From assembly GCA_005879535.1 (NCBI GenBank), contig VBKI01000058.1:111059-175058 (forward strand): a DNA stretch of 64,000 nt. Direction: 5' to 3'. Shown here piece after piece: positions 50,878 through 60,721 of the stretch. The stretch is from Deltaproteobacteria bacterium. Lineage in GTDB: Bacteria > Myxococcota > Myxococcia > Myxococcales > 40CM-4-68-19. The translations under genes and the position numbers were made by a program. A model generated the notes under the pieces. The model saw only the letters and a program-made list of their open reading frames with translations. It searched no databases and was not told where the DNA came from. Each line of letters opens with the position of its first letter. Position 1 is the first letter of the stretch.

Positions 50878-51253
50878 ATGCTGGCAACCAAGGATGGAGT
50901 GGCCACCGTCGCCGTCAGGAACCTGAACGCAGCGAAGAAGTTCTACGAAGGCACGCTCGGCCTGAAGCGCGCGGATTCTCCGGAGCCCGAACCGCCCGTG
51001 TACCAGGCGGGGAAATTCCGCTTGCTCGTCTACGAGTCGAAATACGCCGGAACCAACCAGGCGACAGCCGTCACGTGGGATGTCGGATCCGACCTGGAGA
51101 AAGTCGTGCAGGGGCTGAAGGCGAAGGGAGTGGTGTTCGAGCAATACGACTTGCCGGAGATGACCCGGAGGGCGACATCCACCAAGCGGGGCGGATGAAG
51201 CTGCGTGGTTCAAGGACCCCGTCGGCAACATCCACGCCCTGGTCGGCGGCTGA
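50878..51253 (+). pseudogene. Frameshifted VOC (glyoxalase-like) gene
   Basis: The start (MLATKDGVATVAVRNLNAAK behind AAGGAGG) is good, and the frame runs through VTWDVGSDLEKVVQGLKAKG and VVFEQYDLPEM. After about 51160 the expected PEGDIHQAGRM is in the next frame, and after about 51190 AAWFKDPVGNIHALVGG is in the third, ending at 51253. Two small indels are enough to explain this. As read in one frame the protein stops at 51198. Confidence 0.78.
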
Positions 51254-51385
51254 GCTCGCGGATTCATCCCCGGGAGAGCTTTCTTTCCAGAATCCTAGCG
51301 CCCGTGTGCGACAGTAGACCACTCGGGGACGGACGCGGGTGGAAATCGCGGACGAACCGACGGATCGCAATAGAGTGGACTGGTC

Positions 51386-53158
51386 ATGCGCGATTCGCTT
51401 CCTGGCGGCAGCGTAGCAAAGCTTTACGCGACTCTCTGGCGCCACGCCGAAGGGCGGCGTCACAAGGTGGTGCTCTTCGTCATCCTCCTCGTCCTCGCCC
51501 AGATTGTCCGGCTGACCATCCCCTGGTTCTTTGGCGAAGCCGTCAACGCGCTCCAGGCGCATGGCATGGAGGGCATCACCCGGGCGCGCAACGACCTGCT
51601 CCTGATGCTCGCTGCCGTCGGCGTCGCCTGGACGATGCACGGTCCTGCTCGCATCCTCGAGCGATTCACCGCCCTCGTCGTGCGCGAGCGCTTCGCCGAC
51701 GCGCTCCACGTAAAGGCGCTTGCCCTGCCTGTGCGCTGGCACGAGCAGCACCATTCCGGCGACACGCTGCACCGGATGACGCGGGCGACCACCTCGCTGG
51801 CCTCGTTCGCCCAGTCGCAGTTCATCTATCTGCAGAACACGGTGAGCATCGTCGGACCCATCGCCGCACTCTTCCTCATCTCCCGGGCGACGGGAGCAGC
51901 GGCGCTGGCCGGCTACGCGGCCATCGGGTACTTCGTGGTGCGGATCGACGCGTTCATGGTCCTTCTCGTGCGCGAGGAGAACCGCGCGGACAGGCGGTAC
52001 AACTCCGCCCTCGTCGACTGCCTGGGAAACATCGCCACGGTGCTGACGCTGCGGCTCCAGGAGCCGATGCGGATGATGCTCAGGTCGCGGCTCCTCGCAG
52101 TCTTCGCACCGCTCCGCCGCAACATCGTCTTCAACGAAGTGAAGTGGGGCGGAATCGACCTGCTCAACAGCGGAATGCGCACCGGCCTGGTGGCCCTCTA
52201 TGCCTGGCTCGACTTCCGCCAGCACGGAACCATCAGCGTCGGGACCGCGGTGGTGGTGCACCAGTATTCCCAGCAGGTCGGGAACGTGGTCGCGTCGATG
52301 GCGATGCACTGGAACGATCTCGTGCGCCAGAAGACCGAGGTTGGGGACGTCGACCCCATCTTTGCCAGCCCGGCGCGGTCCGTCGACAATGCCGCTGTGC
52401 CGAGGACCTGGCGCGACATCCGCGTCGAGGGCGTGCGCTATGTCCATCCTGCGGCCGGTGTCGGACGGCCCGCGCTCGACGACATCTCGATGGAGCTCCG
52501 CCGCGGGCAGCGGATCGCGCTCATCGGCGAGAGCGGCGCGGGGAAGAGCTCGCTGCTTCGCGTGCTGGCCGGCCTGGTCGACGCGGAACGCGTCTCGATC
52601 ACGGTGGACGCGACACCGCATCCCCACCTGAAGCACCTGGGCGCGGTTTCCCTCTTGTTGCCGCAGGACCCCGCCGTATTCGAGTCGAGCGTCCGCGAGA
52701 ACGTCACCATGGGGCTGCCGTATCGGGAGGCTGACATCGACCGCGCCTGCGAGCTGGCCGGCCTCACCTCCGTGATCGCGCAGCTGCCTCAGGGCTTCGA
52801 CACCCTCATCTCTGAACGCGGGCTCAATCTGTCGGGAGGCCAGAAGCAGCGGCTCGCGCTGGCCCGTGGCCTGCTCGCGGCGAGCGACGTCGGCCTGGTC
52901 CTGCTGGACGAAGCGACCAGCAGCGTGGACGCGTCGACCGAGGCGGAGATCTACGATCGCGTGATGAGCGCGTTCGCCGGCGCGTGCATCGTGTCGTCGG
53001 TCCACCGGCTGCACCTGCTGCGCCGATTCGACACCGTGATGGTGATGGAGCAAGGGCGGGTCGTCGACAGTGGCGCGCCCGACGAAGTGAGACAGCGCCG
53101 GCCCGACCTCTTTGCCCATTCCGCGATGGAAATGGTCGCCGAGACGCGCGCCGCCTGA
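51386..53158 (+). CDS. ABC transporter with fused permease and ATPase domains
   Basis: This 590-aa protein has an exporter-type membrane domain (about 25-320, with six helices) and an ATPase domain (about 350-585). Walker A is GESGAGKSSL, the ABC signature LSGGQKQRLAL, and Walker B VLLDEATSSVD; the His switch is VSSVHRL. A Q-loop is present (LLLPQDPAVFE). It exports lipids, drugs or peptides as a homo- or heterodimer. The frameshifted MFS gene follows in the opposite direction, with 2 bases between stops. Confidence 0.92.
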   Translation: MRDSLPGGSVAKLYATLWRHAEGRRHKVVLFVILLVLAQIVRLTIPWFFGEAVNALQAHGMEGITRARNDLLLMLAAVGVAWTMHGPARILERFTALVVRERFADALHVKALALPVRWHEQHHSGDTLHRMTRATTSLASFAQSQFIYLQNTVSIVGPIAALFLISRATGAAALAGYAAIGYFVVRIDAFMVLLVREENRADRRYNSALVDCLGNIATVLTLRLQEPMRMMLRSRLLAVFAPLRRNIVFNEVKWGGIDLLNSGMRTGLVALYAWLDFRQHGTISVGTAVVVHQYSQQVGNVVASMAMHWNDLVRQKTEVGDVDPIFASPARSVDNAAVPRTWRDIRVEGVRYVHPAAGVGRPALDDISMELRRGQRIALIGESGAGKSSLLRVLAGLVDAERVSITVDATPHPHLKHLGAVSLLLPQDPAVFESSVRENVTMGLPYREADIDRACELAGLTSVIAQLPQGFDTLISERGLNLSGGQKQRLALARGLLAASDVGLVLLDEATSSVDASTEAEIYDRVMSAFAGACIVSSVHRLHLLRRFDTVMVMEQGRVVDSGAPDEVRQRRPDLFAHSAMEMVAETRAA

Positions 53159-53160
53159 TT

Positions 53161-54406
53161 TCAGCTCGCCGCGTCCTCCACCATCCGCAGCCCGAGCACC
53201 GCCGCCAGGATCCGGCCGATCGCTCCGAGGAGAAAGAGCAGGTGCATGGCCACCACGAGCCCTGCGCGCGTCGTCAGGAAGTGCGCGATCGCCGCGCCGC
53301 ACGTGGATGCCAATCCCGTGGCCAGTCCGCCAGCCGACGCAACCGCGGCAAGAAAGTATGCGCGCCCCGGCGCCCAACCGGCCGCCGACGGGGAGCGCGC
53401 CCACCATGACGCCGTATCCTGCCATCAGCACGCCGCAGAGGGCAGCGTCCAGCGCAAGCATCCAGAGAAAGCCCCAGCCGGCAAACATCCAGAGCGCCGG
53501 CGACAGGGTGAGACCCACCGCGCAAGCGACGACGATCCGGCGCGGGCCGGCTCTTTTCAACAGGCTGGCCCAGACGGGCGCGGCGAAAGTGCGCAGCGCC
53601 GCCACTCCGCTGCCGAACGCGGCCATGCGCGCAAACCCGGCACGCAGCTCGCCAAAGATGTGGAGTGGATAGAAGGCAGCGGCGAGTCCCGTGGCCGTTC
53701 CCCAGGCGACCTCGAAGGCGAGGGCGCGGCGGGCGACGTCGGTTCGCAGCGGCGCCAGCGCCTCTTGCAGGGTCGGCGCAGAGGTCTCGGCGTCCGGCGC
53801 AGGCTCATGCTGGAGCCGCAGGAGAAGCACCGTACAGAGGCCAGCGGCTGAAGCGGTGAGCGCGAGCGCCGTCAGCACGGCGCCGGCGGCGGCGGCATTC
53901 ACACCGCCGTCGAGGGCGACGCCGGCCGCGAACGACCCTGCCACGCTGCTGACCGCGCAGAGGACGTTGCGGCGTGCGAAGTACCGTCCGTGCAGCGGGC
54001 GGGGAACGAGCTCTGCCATCCACCGGGTCCAGGAGCTGTTCGCCACGACGCCCAGGATCGCGGATGCTCCCGCGCAGCAGAGCAGCACGATCTCCTTCAC
54101 GAACGGCGAAAACCGCAGGAAAGGAAGGATGGCGAGCGGAAGCATCGTCTGGCGCGATACCGCTACCGCCGCCAGGGCAGTACGGCGCGGACCCGCTCTG
54201 CGCGACAGCATCGCTGCCGGCAACTGCAGGAGCTGAGCGGCGAACGGGAGAGCGCCGAGCAGGCCGAGCAGCACCGGCCCGAGTCCCAGATAGATGGACC
54301 AGGCGGTGAGGACGCCGCCGGTGGCGCAGGCGCCGACGACCTCGGCGACGACGCCTTCGACCGCGGAGATCCGCAGCGAACGACGAAGCAGGGGATGGAG
54401 GGGCAA
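53161..54406 (-). pseudogene. MFS transporter with a C-terminal frameshift
   Basis: The frame from the ATG at 54406 encodes about 340 residues of a transporter with ten helices (LTAWSIYLGLGPVLLGLLGA, ELVPRPLHGRYFARRN and others). Near 53380 the expected continuation (GRAYFLAAVASAGGLA, HLLFLLGAIGRILAAVLG) moves to another frame and reaches its stop at 53161. A single-base change explains it. If real, the protein lacks its last two helices and has a long non-native tail. The interrupted reading frame may also be a sequence error. Confidence 0.75.
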
Positions 54407-54506
54407 GCGGCGGACATAGCCCCGAGCGCCCGGTAGTACGCAAGGCGGTCGAGGTGCCGCTCACTCCGACCCAGCCAAGCGCCCGCCTGCTCGCGACCGT
54501 GCGCGT

Positions 54507-55901
54507 TCAGCAGCGGAACGAGAGCGGATCGATGCCCAGCCGGCGGAGCCAGCGCTGGACCTGCGTGCGCCCCTTGCCCATCGCGCGCGCGACCGCAGTG
54601 ACGTTGCCGCCGTGTTGCCGCAGTAGCGCGACCAGATTCTCATGCCGGCTGCGGTCTTTATCCTGTTTGGACGGCGGCGGCGTTGTGCCCGCCTGAGGCT
54701 CCCGACTCTGGAGGCTGGACGGGAGATGCTCGAGCTCGATGCGGCCTTCTCGCGAAAGCACGATGGCACCGGACAGGCATTTCTCCAGCTCGCGCACGTT
54801 CAAGGGCCACGTGTGCAGCAGCAAGGCGCGCGCCGCCTCGGGGGAGAACGTCACGCCATCCGCCGCTTCGCCGGCCAGCTTGCGCAGGAGAGCAGCGATG
54901 AGGAGCCCGAAGTCTTCGCGCCGCTCCCGCAACGGCGGCAGCGAGAGAGTGAAACCGGAGAGGCGGGCGAGCAGATCGGATCGGAAGCGCTCCTCGTCGA
55001 CCAGCGCGTCCAGGTCGCGGTGGGTGGAAGCAATCACGCGGAGGTCGACCTTGACCGGATGCGTGGCGCCGACTGCAAGCACCTCCCCTTCCTGGAGGAC
55101 GCGCAGAAGCGCTGCCTGCGCGGGGAACGGCAGGTCGCCGATTTCGTCGAGCAGCAGCGTCCCCTTCTCGCTGCTGCGCACCAGGCCGGGCCGATCCTCC
55201 GTCGCACCCGAGAAGGCGCCTTTGCGATACCCGAACAGCTCGGACTCGACGAGGGTCGCTGGCAGCGCGCCGCAATTGACGGCGAGGAAGGGGCCCGGGC
55301 GGCCGGAGACGTGGTGGATGGCGGACGCGATCACTTCTTTCCCGGTGCCCGTCTCCCCCCGGATCAGGATCGGCACGCCCGAGCGCGCCATGAGCACGAG
55401 GCGCTCCAGCTGCGCGCCGAGCACCGGCGACAGCGTCGCAAGCCCCGGTGCCGCAGGACGCAGCTCGCGCGCATCGAGAAGCTCGGGGTTGCTGGCCGGA
55501 AGCGCCTGGCGGTAGAGCAAGAAGCTGTGGCCGAGCTCGAGTACGGCGCCGTCCGCGAGCGTCGCGCTTTTGACCTGCTTTCCGTTCAGCCAGGTGCCGT
55601 TCTTGGATCCCGCATCCTCGACCACCCAGCTCCCCAGGACGCTCTGCAGGCGCGCGTGCGCCGAGGACATGCGCGGATCGGGAATTCCGATTCGCAGGAC
55701 GGTCACGCGGTCCTCTTCACGGCGCTCGATCGACAGGGAATCGGCGCGCCCGATCGTCACCACGTCTGCATCGTCAAGACAGAAGCGTGCGCCGGGCTCA
55801 ACGGGACGGTCGCAGCGGAGCGTCAGGAACAGGTGCGGCTGCCCGGCGGCCGTTGGCGGCGTCCGTTCGTCGGTGCGGCTGATCGTTCGCGCCGGTTCCA
55901 T
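54507..55901 (-). CDS. FHA domain sigma54-dependent transcriptional activator
   Basis: This 464-aa protein has an FHA domain (about 45-130; SSAHARLQ and DAGSKNGTWLNG bind phosphothreonine), an AAA+ domain (about 155-385; GETGTGKE, GTLLLDEIGD, GAFSGA sigma54 loop) and a C-terminal Fis-type helix-turn-helix (GGNVTAVARAMGKGRTQVQRW). It links Ser/Thr-kinase signalling to sigma54 promoters, an arrangement typical of myxobacteria. GAFSGA replaces GAFTGA, a tolerated variant. The kinase at 58107 could be a partner, but this is inference. Confidence 0.94.
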   Translation of the reverse strand: MEPARTISRTDERTPPTAAGQPHLFLTLRCDRPVEPGARFCLDDADVVTIGRADSLSIERREEDRVTVLRIGIPDPRMSSAHARLQSVLGSWVVEDAGSKNGTWLNGKQVKSATLADGAVLELGHSFLLYRQALPASNPELLDARELRPAAPGLATLSPVLGAQLERLVLMARSGVPILIRGETGTGKEVIASAIHHVSGRPGPFLAVNCGALPATLVESELFGYRKGAFSGATEDRPGLVRSSEKGTLLLDEIGDLPFPAQAALLRVLQEGEVLAVGATHPVKVDLRVIASTHRDLDALVDEERFRSDLLARLSGFTLSLPPLRERREDFGLLIAALLRKLAGEAADGVTFSPEAARALLLHTWPLNVRELEKCLSGAIVLSREGRIELEHLPSSLQSREPQAGTTPPPSKQDKDRSRHENLVALLRQHGGNVTAVARAMGKGRTQVQRWLRRLGIDPLSFRC

Positions 55902-55955
55902 GCTCTAATGTACGACAGACTCGCCTGCGACGCAGAAGGCGCAGGTGTGTGACCT

Positions 55956-56356
55956 CTACTGCTTCTTGATCGTACGGGTCGCGATGTTGCCTTCATCGAC
56001 GCGGATGAAATTACCCTCGGTCCCATCTCGAGCGATGAAGTTCCCGTGCACTCGGAATCCAGAGTGTACGTCGCCGCGACGTTCTTTCTGACGGCGATCG
56101 CGCCGCCGCGGCTTTGACTGGACACCCCGGACATCTTGCTTTCTCCATCGAAGGTGAACACCCCGGCGAAGACGCTGGGCAAGCCGGTGGTGTGTGCGTA
56201 GGCGGGAGCATCTGCGCGCCCGGTGAACAGGTAGTTGCCGTAAAGCGTGGCTGCCGAGCATTCCTCGTCGTGATTCTTTTTCTCCCCTGCATTTGCAACG
56301 CCGGGGACGATCATGCCGGCGATCACCAGACTCATGGTCATCAGGATTGGCTTCAT
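55956..56356 (-). pseudogene. Small secreted protein gene with a one-base frameshift near its end
   Basis: The ATG at 56356 follows AGAGGA and encodes a signal peptide (MKPILMTMSLVIAGMIVPG), then ECSAATLYGNYLFTGR, FAGVFTFDGESKMSGV and AATYTLDSECTG. Near 56062 the frame must shift to give NFIARDGTEGNFIRVDEGN and its stop at 55956; one missing G explains it. In the unshifted frame the protein would run past 55823, into unrelated sequence. The family is a common secreted beta-barrel-like one in soil bacteria, of unknown function. Confidence 0.65.
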
Positions 56357-56550
56357 GTCGATTTCCTCTTTGGCTGTTGGGTCACAACGTGATTCGAGCC
56401 ACGCGGTCCGCCTCGCCGGGACGGCGGGCATCACCGCTGCTGCTGTCATCAGCAAGGGCCGGGCCATCACGGCGAAGACGCCACGAAGCAGAAAATCCTC
56501 CACCTCTGCACAACGGTGGAGGGCTTTCTGTTCCAGATTGCGTAGCGAAA

Positions 56551-57900
56551 TCAGAATGGGCCGGTGATCGCTCCCGCGGAACTGACCCAGAACGTTCCCT
56601 TGGTCGCTGTCTGGAAGGTCCCGGCGGTGATCCACTGAACTGCTGCGTCGTGCAGGGTGGCGTGCGGCCCTTTCCAGCCCGACGATGATGCCGATCCTTC
56701 CCAGAGCGCGTTGTGCGACGCACAGTCGATCTTGATGAGCACTTTGCTGGAGCTTCCGAGATTGTTGTAGATCTTCTCTTGTTTCGCGGTCGGATTCTGG
56801 TTGTCCCGCAGGCCGGACATGACCAGCGTCGGCACTTGGACCTTCGCAGTGGTGGTGGGGTTCCAGTTCAGCAAGTCCCAGGTTGGAGCGCGCCGCACGC
56901 CGCCGGTCAGCGCATCGGATGAACCCCAACTGCTGCCGAGAGGATCGCGCATTCGCGCCGAGGTCCAGATCGCATCGAGAATCGCCGGGTCCCGCTCCCC
57001 GGGGCACACCTTGGGGTCGCTGGAAAGCTGGCCGCTCCAGGGAGTGAACGCTTGCGTCCGATCCGCGACGAGGAGCGCAAACGACTGCGGGTTCCCTGCG
57101 CTCTCGAACTCTGATGCAAGGAAGATCAACCTTTCCACCTTCGAGGCATGCGTGCTCGCGTAGGCACCAACGACGTTGCCACCGCGCGACCAGGAGAAGA
57201 AGGAAACCTTTTCGACGTCCACTTCCTCGAGGACATGGTTGACGACCACGGCGAGCTGGTCTCCGGCTGCATTCGTATTGGTGAAATGGAACGGAGCCGG
57301 GGGACTGGGGCAAGCCGCGCTCAGTGGGTTCGGCACGAGAAGTCTCAGCTGCTCGGCCTGACTGGTGCTGCAGGGATCGTCCAACTCGAAGCGGGACGAC
57401 AACCCGTAGCCCAACAGGTTGACGGCGAACGTCTCGACGCCGGCGCGGGCCAGGCTCTCCATCAGGCTGTATTCGTAAGCCTTGTCATTGCGGCCCCGCT
57501 CCTCGTCGGTCTGGGGATGCACGACCTCGGGAGCCTTGGGGTACTGGAGGTCGAAGGTGGTGACGCTTTCGGTCGTGGCGCCGGCGACGAGGATCACCGC
57601 GTGGGCCGCGCCGCCATTGGGATGGCTGCACCATCCATGCTCGTAGACGGGCGAGACGCGATGGATGTCGAGCTCGGCCCGCTCACCCATGGAGCGCGGC
57701 AGGGTGGACACGACGTGCAGCAAGTAATCCTTCCGCTTGACGCCGATCGGCGAGCATTCTCCTTTTGGGTTGCCATGCGCGATCTGGGCTGACGCGATCT
57801 GCTTGGTGCCGTCCGAGGACGAGTCTGTACCGCCGCAGCTCCAGCAGCCGACGGCGGCGATCGCGGCAAGAACATCGACTGCGAATGATCTGATCTTCAT
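56551..57900 (-). CDS. Lipoprotein alpha/beta hydrolase
   Basis: This 449-aa protein has a signal with a lipobox-like end (VGCWSCGGT). The alpha/beta hydrolase part has AHAVILVAGATT, VETFAVNLLGYGLSSRF, the nucleophile elbow FFSWSRGGNVVG (S-x-S-x-G instead of G-x-S-x-G), LVMSGLRDNQNP (acid region) and IDCASHNALWEG (His). The order agrees with an active triad. The substrate is unknown. An Asn/Thr-rich insertion lies before the elbow. Confidence 0.78.
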   Translation of the reverse strand: MKIRSFAVDVLAAIAAVGCWSCGGTDSSSDGTKQIASAQIAHGNPKGECSPIGVKRKDYLLHVVSTLPRSMGERAELDIHRVSPVYEHGWCSHPNGGAAHAVILVAGATTESVTTFDLQYPKAPEVVHPQTDEERGRNDKAYEYSLMESLARAGVETFAVNLLGYGLSSRFELDDPCSTSQAEQLRLLVPNPLSAACPSPPAPFHFTNTNAAGDQLAVVVNHVLEEVDVEKVSFFSWSRGGNVVGAYASTHASKVERLIFLASEFESAGNPQSFALLVADRTQAFTPWSGQLSSDPKVCPGERDPAILDAIWTSARMRDPLGSSWGSSDALTGGVRRAPTWDLLNWNPTTTAKVQVPTLVMSGLRDNQNPTAKQEKIYNNLGSSSKVLIKIDCASHNALWEGSASSSGWKGPHATLHDAAVQWITAGTFQTATKGTFWVSSAGAITGPF

Positions 57901-58070
57901 GTTCTTCTCTGTGCAAGAGGCCTGGCGCACATGTCCGGACGCGCCGGGGCGAGCGGCCGTTCACGGGGATCTCCTTCGGTATTGCGGAGTGCTGCAGATC
58001 GCGTGCCCCGGGGTCCCCCCGCGTGACGCCCGCGCGCGTTCCAGAGGGCAATGGTTCTGGGGCGCCTCGC

Positions 58071-58087
58071 GGCGCCGCTACGGCGCC
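58071..58087. terminator. Weak candidate hairpin downstream of the TolB-kinase gene
   Basis: Two GGCGCC blocks (58071-58076 and 58082-58087) around GCTAC can form a 6-bp stem; a third GGCGCC at 58061 allows an alternative pairing. The T-rich run TCTATTTCTT follows only on the + strand, where no gene ends, so its role for the minus-strand kinase gene is uncertain. Confidence 0.3.
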
Positions 58088-58106
58088 TCTATTTCTTGCG
58101 GGCCCG

Positions 58107-60674
58107 TCATTTCAGGCCCTCCACCAGGAACAGCTCGGAGAGCTGGCGGACGTGCCCGTATGCATAGGATCTCGCATCGGGCGTGATCTGCACCCTGCCG
58201 CTAAAGGGGACTCCGGTAAGATCGGCAGGGCCCAGCACCTTCCAGACTTCCTTGCGCCGAGTGCCGAGATCGAGCCGGTACACCGTGCACGGCGCTTCGC
58301 CATGCCGGAAGGCGTAGAGGGTACGACCATTTTCGCTCCAGGCGAACGGGAAGTCTCCCTTGTCCAGCTCGGGGAGCGGCTCCGGCTCACCTCCCTCGAG
58401 CGGGTAGAGCGCAGACCGACCCTCTGCATCTCTGGCGGCAACGAGTGAGCCGTCGGGGGATACCGCGTAGATCAAGCTCATGCCTTCGGGCGTGATGGCC
58501 CTGAGCGGTTCTCCTCCCACGTACAGACGCACCGCAGATCCGGGCGCCCGCCCGGCGATGACCACGTGCTTGCCGTCCCCAGACCACCGGCCGGTCAGCG
58601 CCTCGATTTGATCGGTGGGCACCGGCTTCGGCTGCCCGGGCCCCGTCGGGAGGAGCACGAGGCGACTCGGCTGCCCAAAGACGGCAAACGCCCAGTTCCC
58701 GTCGGGTGATAGAGCCGTTCCCGTCCCCTCCCCCAACAGCACTGGCGGAGAGCCATCCGTTTTGCGGAGATATACACGCGACTCTCCGTGAGGCGACGTC
58801 ACCTCTGTGAAGAGCAGGGTCTTGCCGTCTTTGGACAGGTCAGCGAGGAGCGGCCAGTCGAACCAGGACAGCTCGCGCTCCTTGTTCTCGCCCGGCGGAA
58901 GTGCGCTCAACACCAACTCGCGATCGATGTCCAGAAGCCTGAGCGAACCAGGCACGCTCACGAGCGTGCGCTGCCGCCCCGAGAGCGTGACGGCGCGAAG
59001 CGCCTCCCGCTTCCCTGGCTCGGCCATCGTGAACCAGATCTCGTCGCCCGCCGGAGACCAGGCGAGACCCTGCGCGACGAAGTGGGGCACCAGCGTTCGC
59101 TGGTTCCCGGCGAGGTCGATCACGTCCACCGACGCCCACTTCGTGTATCGCGTCCCACCGCCCGACCGAGTCCCCGAATGATGAAGGAACGCCAGCCGGT
59201 CGCCTCGCGGTGAGATCCGCAGATTGCTGACCCAGCCAGTAGTTTCGAAAACCACCGTCCCGATGGGGAATTCGATCCGGTTGCGCGGGCCGACGTCCCG
59301 AACGATGGCGAACGTGGCGCCGTCGGGTGCCCAGTCTGCCTCGGACACGCCGTCGAGGACGTCGCGTGGTGCGCCGCCGGCAAGGGGAACCCGGGCGAGC
59401 GTTCCCGTCACTCGCCAGGTTTCGCGCCGAAGTCCGAGTTGGACCAGCAGCTCTCCGGTGCGGGACAGGGACAGCACGTTCGCGTTCTGGAGACCGAAAG
59501 ACTTCGATTCCGGACCGTGCACGCGCGAGGAGAAGATCTCTGGCCGGAGCGCTCCTTCCCAGGCTGCAGCGTAGACGACGGTCTGCCCGTCGGAAGAGAA
59601 CCTGGCGGAATAGACGGTCCCACGGCGAAACGTCAGCTGCCGGAACTCTGGACGCGGCGCTCGCCAGACCGATGCGCCGGCGACGACGCCCACGGTGCCG
59701 GCCGCGGCAACGAGCGCGAGCAGGACGAGCGCCGCACGCCACCTCCGTATCGCCGAGGCCCGGGCCGAGCGCAGCGGATGCAACGCGGCCTGCTCCAGAT
59801 CGAGCGCGAGATCCTTGGCGGACTGGTAACGCCGTTCTCGGCTCTTCTCCAGACAGCGCCGGACAATCCGGTCCACCTCCAGCGAGACCTGCGGGGGCAG
59901 ATCGGGGGGGTTGTCGTTGAGGATCGCGGTTCCCGTCTCGATCGGCGTCTGCCGCTGGAAGGGGCGCTGTCCGGCGAGCATTTCATACAGGACAGCTCCC
60001 GTGCTGAAGATGTCCGAGCGGTGGTCCGCCTCGCGGCCGCGGACCTGCTCCGGGGACATGTACTCGACGGTTCCGAGAATTGGCCGCAGGTTGGTGCTCG
60101 CCGGCGGCGATTGCGCCTGCGGCGCTGGCACAAACCTGGCTCCCGTCAGCTTGGCGAGGCCGAAATCGAGGATCTTCAGCCGTCCCTCGTTCGTGACGAA
60201 GAGGTTCTCCGGCTTCACGTCGCAGTGGATCACGCCGTGCTCGTGCGCTGCCGCCAGACCTTTCGCCAGGTCGACGGTGTAACGGAGCGCCGCTTTCAGC
60301 GGCAACGGCTTGCCGTCGAGGCGCTCGCGCAACGTCGAGCCGTCCAGCAGCTCAGAGACGATGTACGGGCCCGCTCCGCAAGACCCGATGTCGTGCACAG
60401 CGAGAATGTTCGGGTGGTTGAGCGAACCTGCCGCTCTCGCTTCCTGCGCGAACCGACGCAGCTCCTCTTCGGGGTGCGCACCGCTCGAGAGGAGCTTGAT
60501 CGCGACCTGCCGGTCGAGCTTCAAATCTCGCGCAACGAAGACGCGACCCATTCCTCCGCGTCCGAGCTCCCTCTCGATCCGATACCGCTCGCCGAGCTCG
60601 ACGAGGTCCGGCGAAGCGGGTCCACCGCGCTCGGACCGAGAGGCCGAGCGCTCGTCTGGAATGGGCGGAATCAT
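58107..60674 (-). CDS. Membrane Ser/Thr protein kinase with TolB-like propeller, non-RD type
   Basis: This 855-aa protein has a Hanks kinase domain (about 28-285): ELGRGGMGRVFVA (glycine loop), VAIKLL, IHCDVKPENLF (catalytic loop with HCD for HRD), KILDFGLAKL and GTVEYMSPEQVRG. A transmembrane helix follows at about 308-330. The extracytoplasmic part contains TolB/WD40-like PD40 repeats to the C-terminus (FSSDGQTVVYAAAW, LSPDGNWAFAVFG, AVSPDGSLVAARDA). The same domain order is common in Acidobacteriota and Myxococcota. The kinase probably senses a periplasmic signal through the propeller. Confidence 0.9.
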   Translation of the reverse strand: MIPPIPDERSASRSERGGPASPDLVELGERYRIERELGRGGMGRVFVARDLKLDRQVAIKLLSSGAHPEEELRRFAQEARAAGSLNHPNILAVHDIGSCGAGPYIVSELLDGSTLRERLDGKPLPLKAALRYTVDLAKGLAAAHEHGVIHCDVKPENLFVTNEGRLKILDFGLAKLTGARFVPAPQAQSPPASTNLRPILGTVEYMSPEQVRGREADHRSDIFSTGAVLYEMLAGQRPFQRQTPIETGTAILNDNPPDLPPQVSLEVDRIVRRCLEKSRERRYQSAKDLALDLEQAALHPLRSARASAIRRWRAALVLLALVAAAGTVGVVAGASVWRAPRPEFRQLTFRRGTVYSARFSSDGQTVVYAAAWEGALRPEIFSSRVHGPESKSFGLQNANVLSLSRTGELLVQLGLRRETWRVTGTLARVPLAGGAPRDVLDGVSEADWAPDGATFAIVRDVGPRNRIEFPIGTVVFETTGWVSNLRISPRGDRLAFLHHSGTRSGGGTRYTKWASVDVIDLAGNQRTLVPHFVAQGLAWSPAGDEIWFTMAEPGKREALRAVTLSGRQRTLVSVPGSLRLLDIDRELVLSALPPGENKERELSWFDWPLLADLSKDGKTLLFTEVTSPHGESRVYLRKTDGSPPVLLGEGTGTALSPDGNWAFAVFGQPSRLVLLPTGPGQPKPVPTDQIEALTGRWSGDGKHVVIAGRAPGSAVRLYVGGEPLRAITPEGMSLIYAVSPDGSLVAARDAEGRSALYPLEGGEPEPLPELDKGDFPFAWSENGRTLYAFRHGEAPCTVYRLDLGTRRKEVWKVLGPADLTGVPFSGRVQITPDARSYAYGHVRQLSELFLVEGLK

Positions 60675-60721
60675 GAAGCAACCTGCTCTCGTTGACCAAC
60701 GACAGTCAATGACGGTGCACG

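Noticed and set aside
51071..54406. A 1111-codon minus-strand frame.
   Set aside because: Only its first third is real (the MFS transporter); the rest follows the frameshift and runs antisense to the ABC transporter gene.
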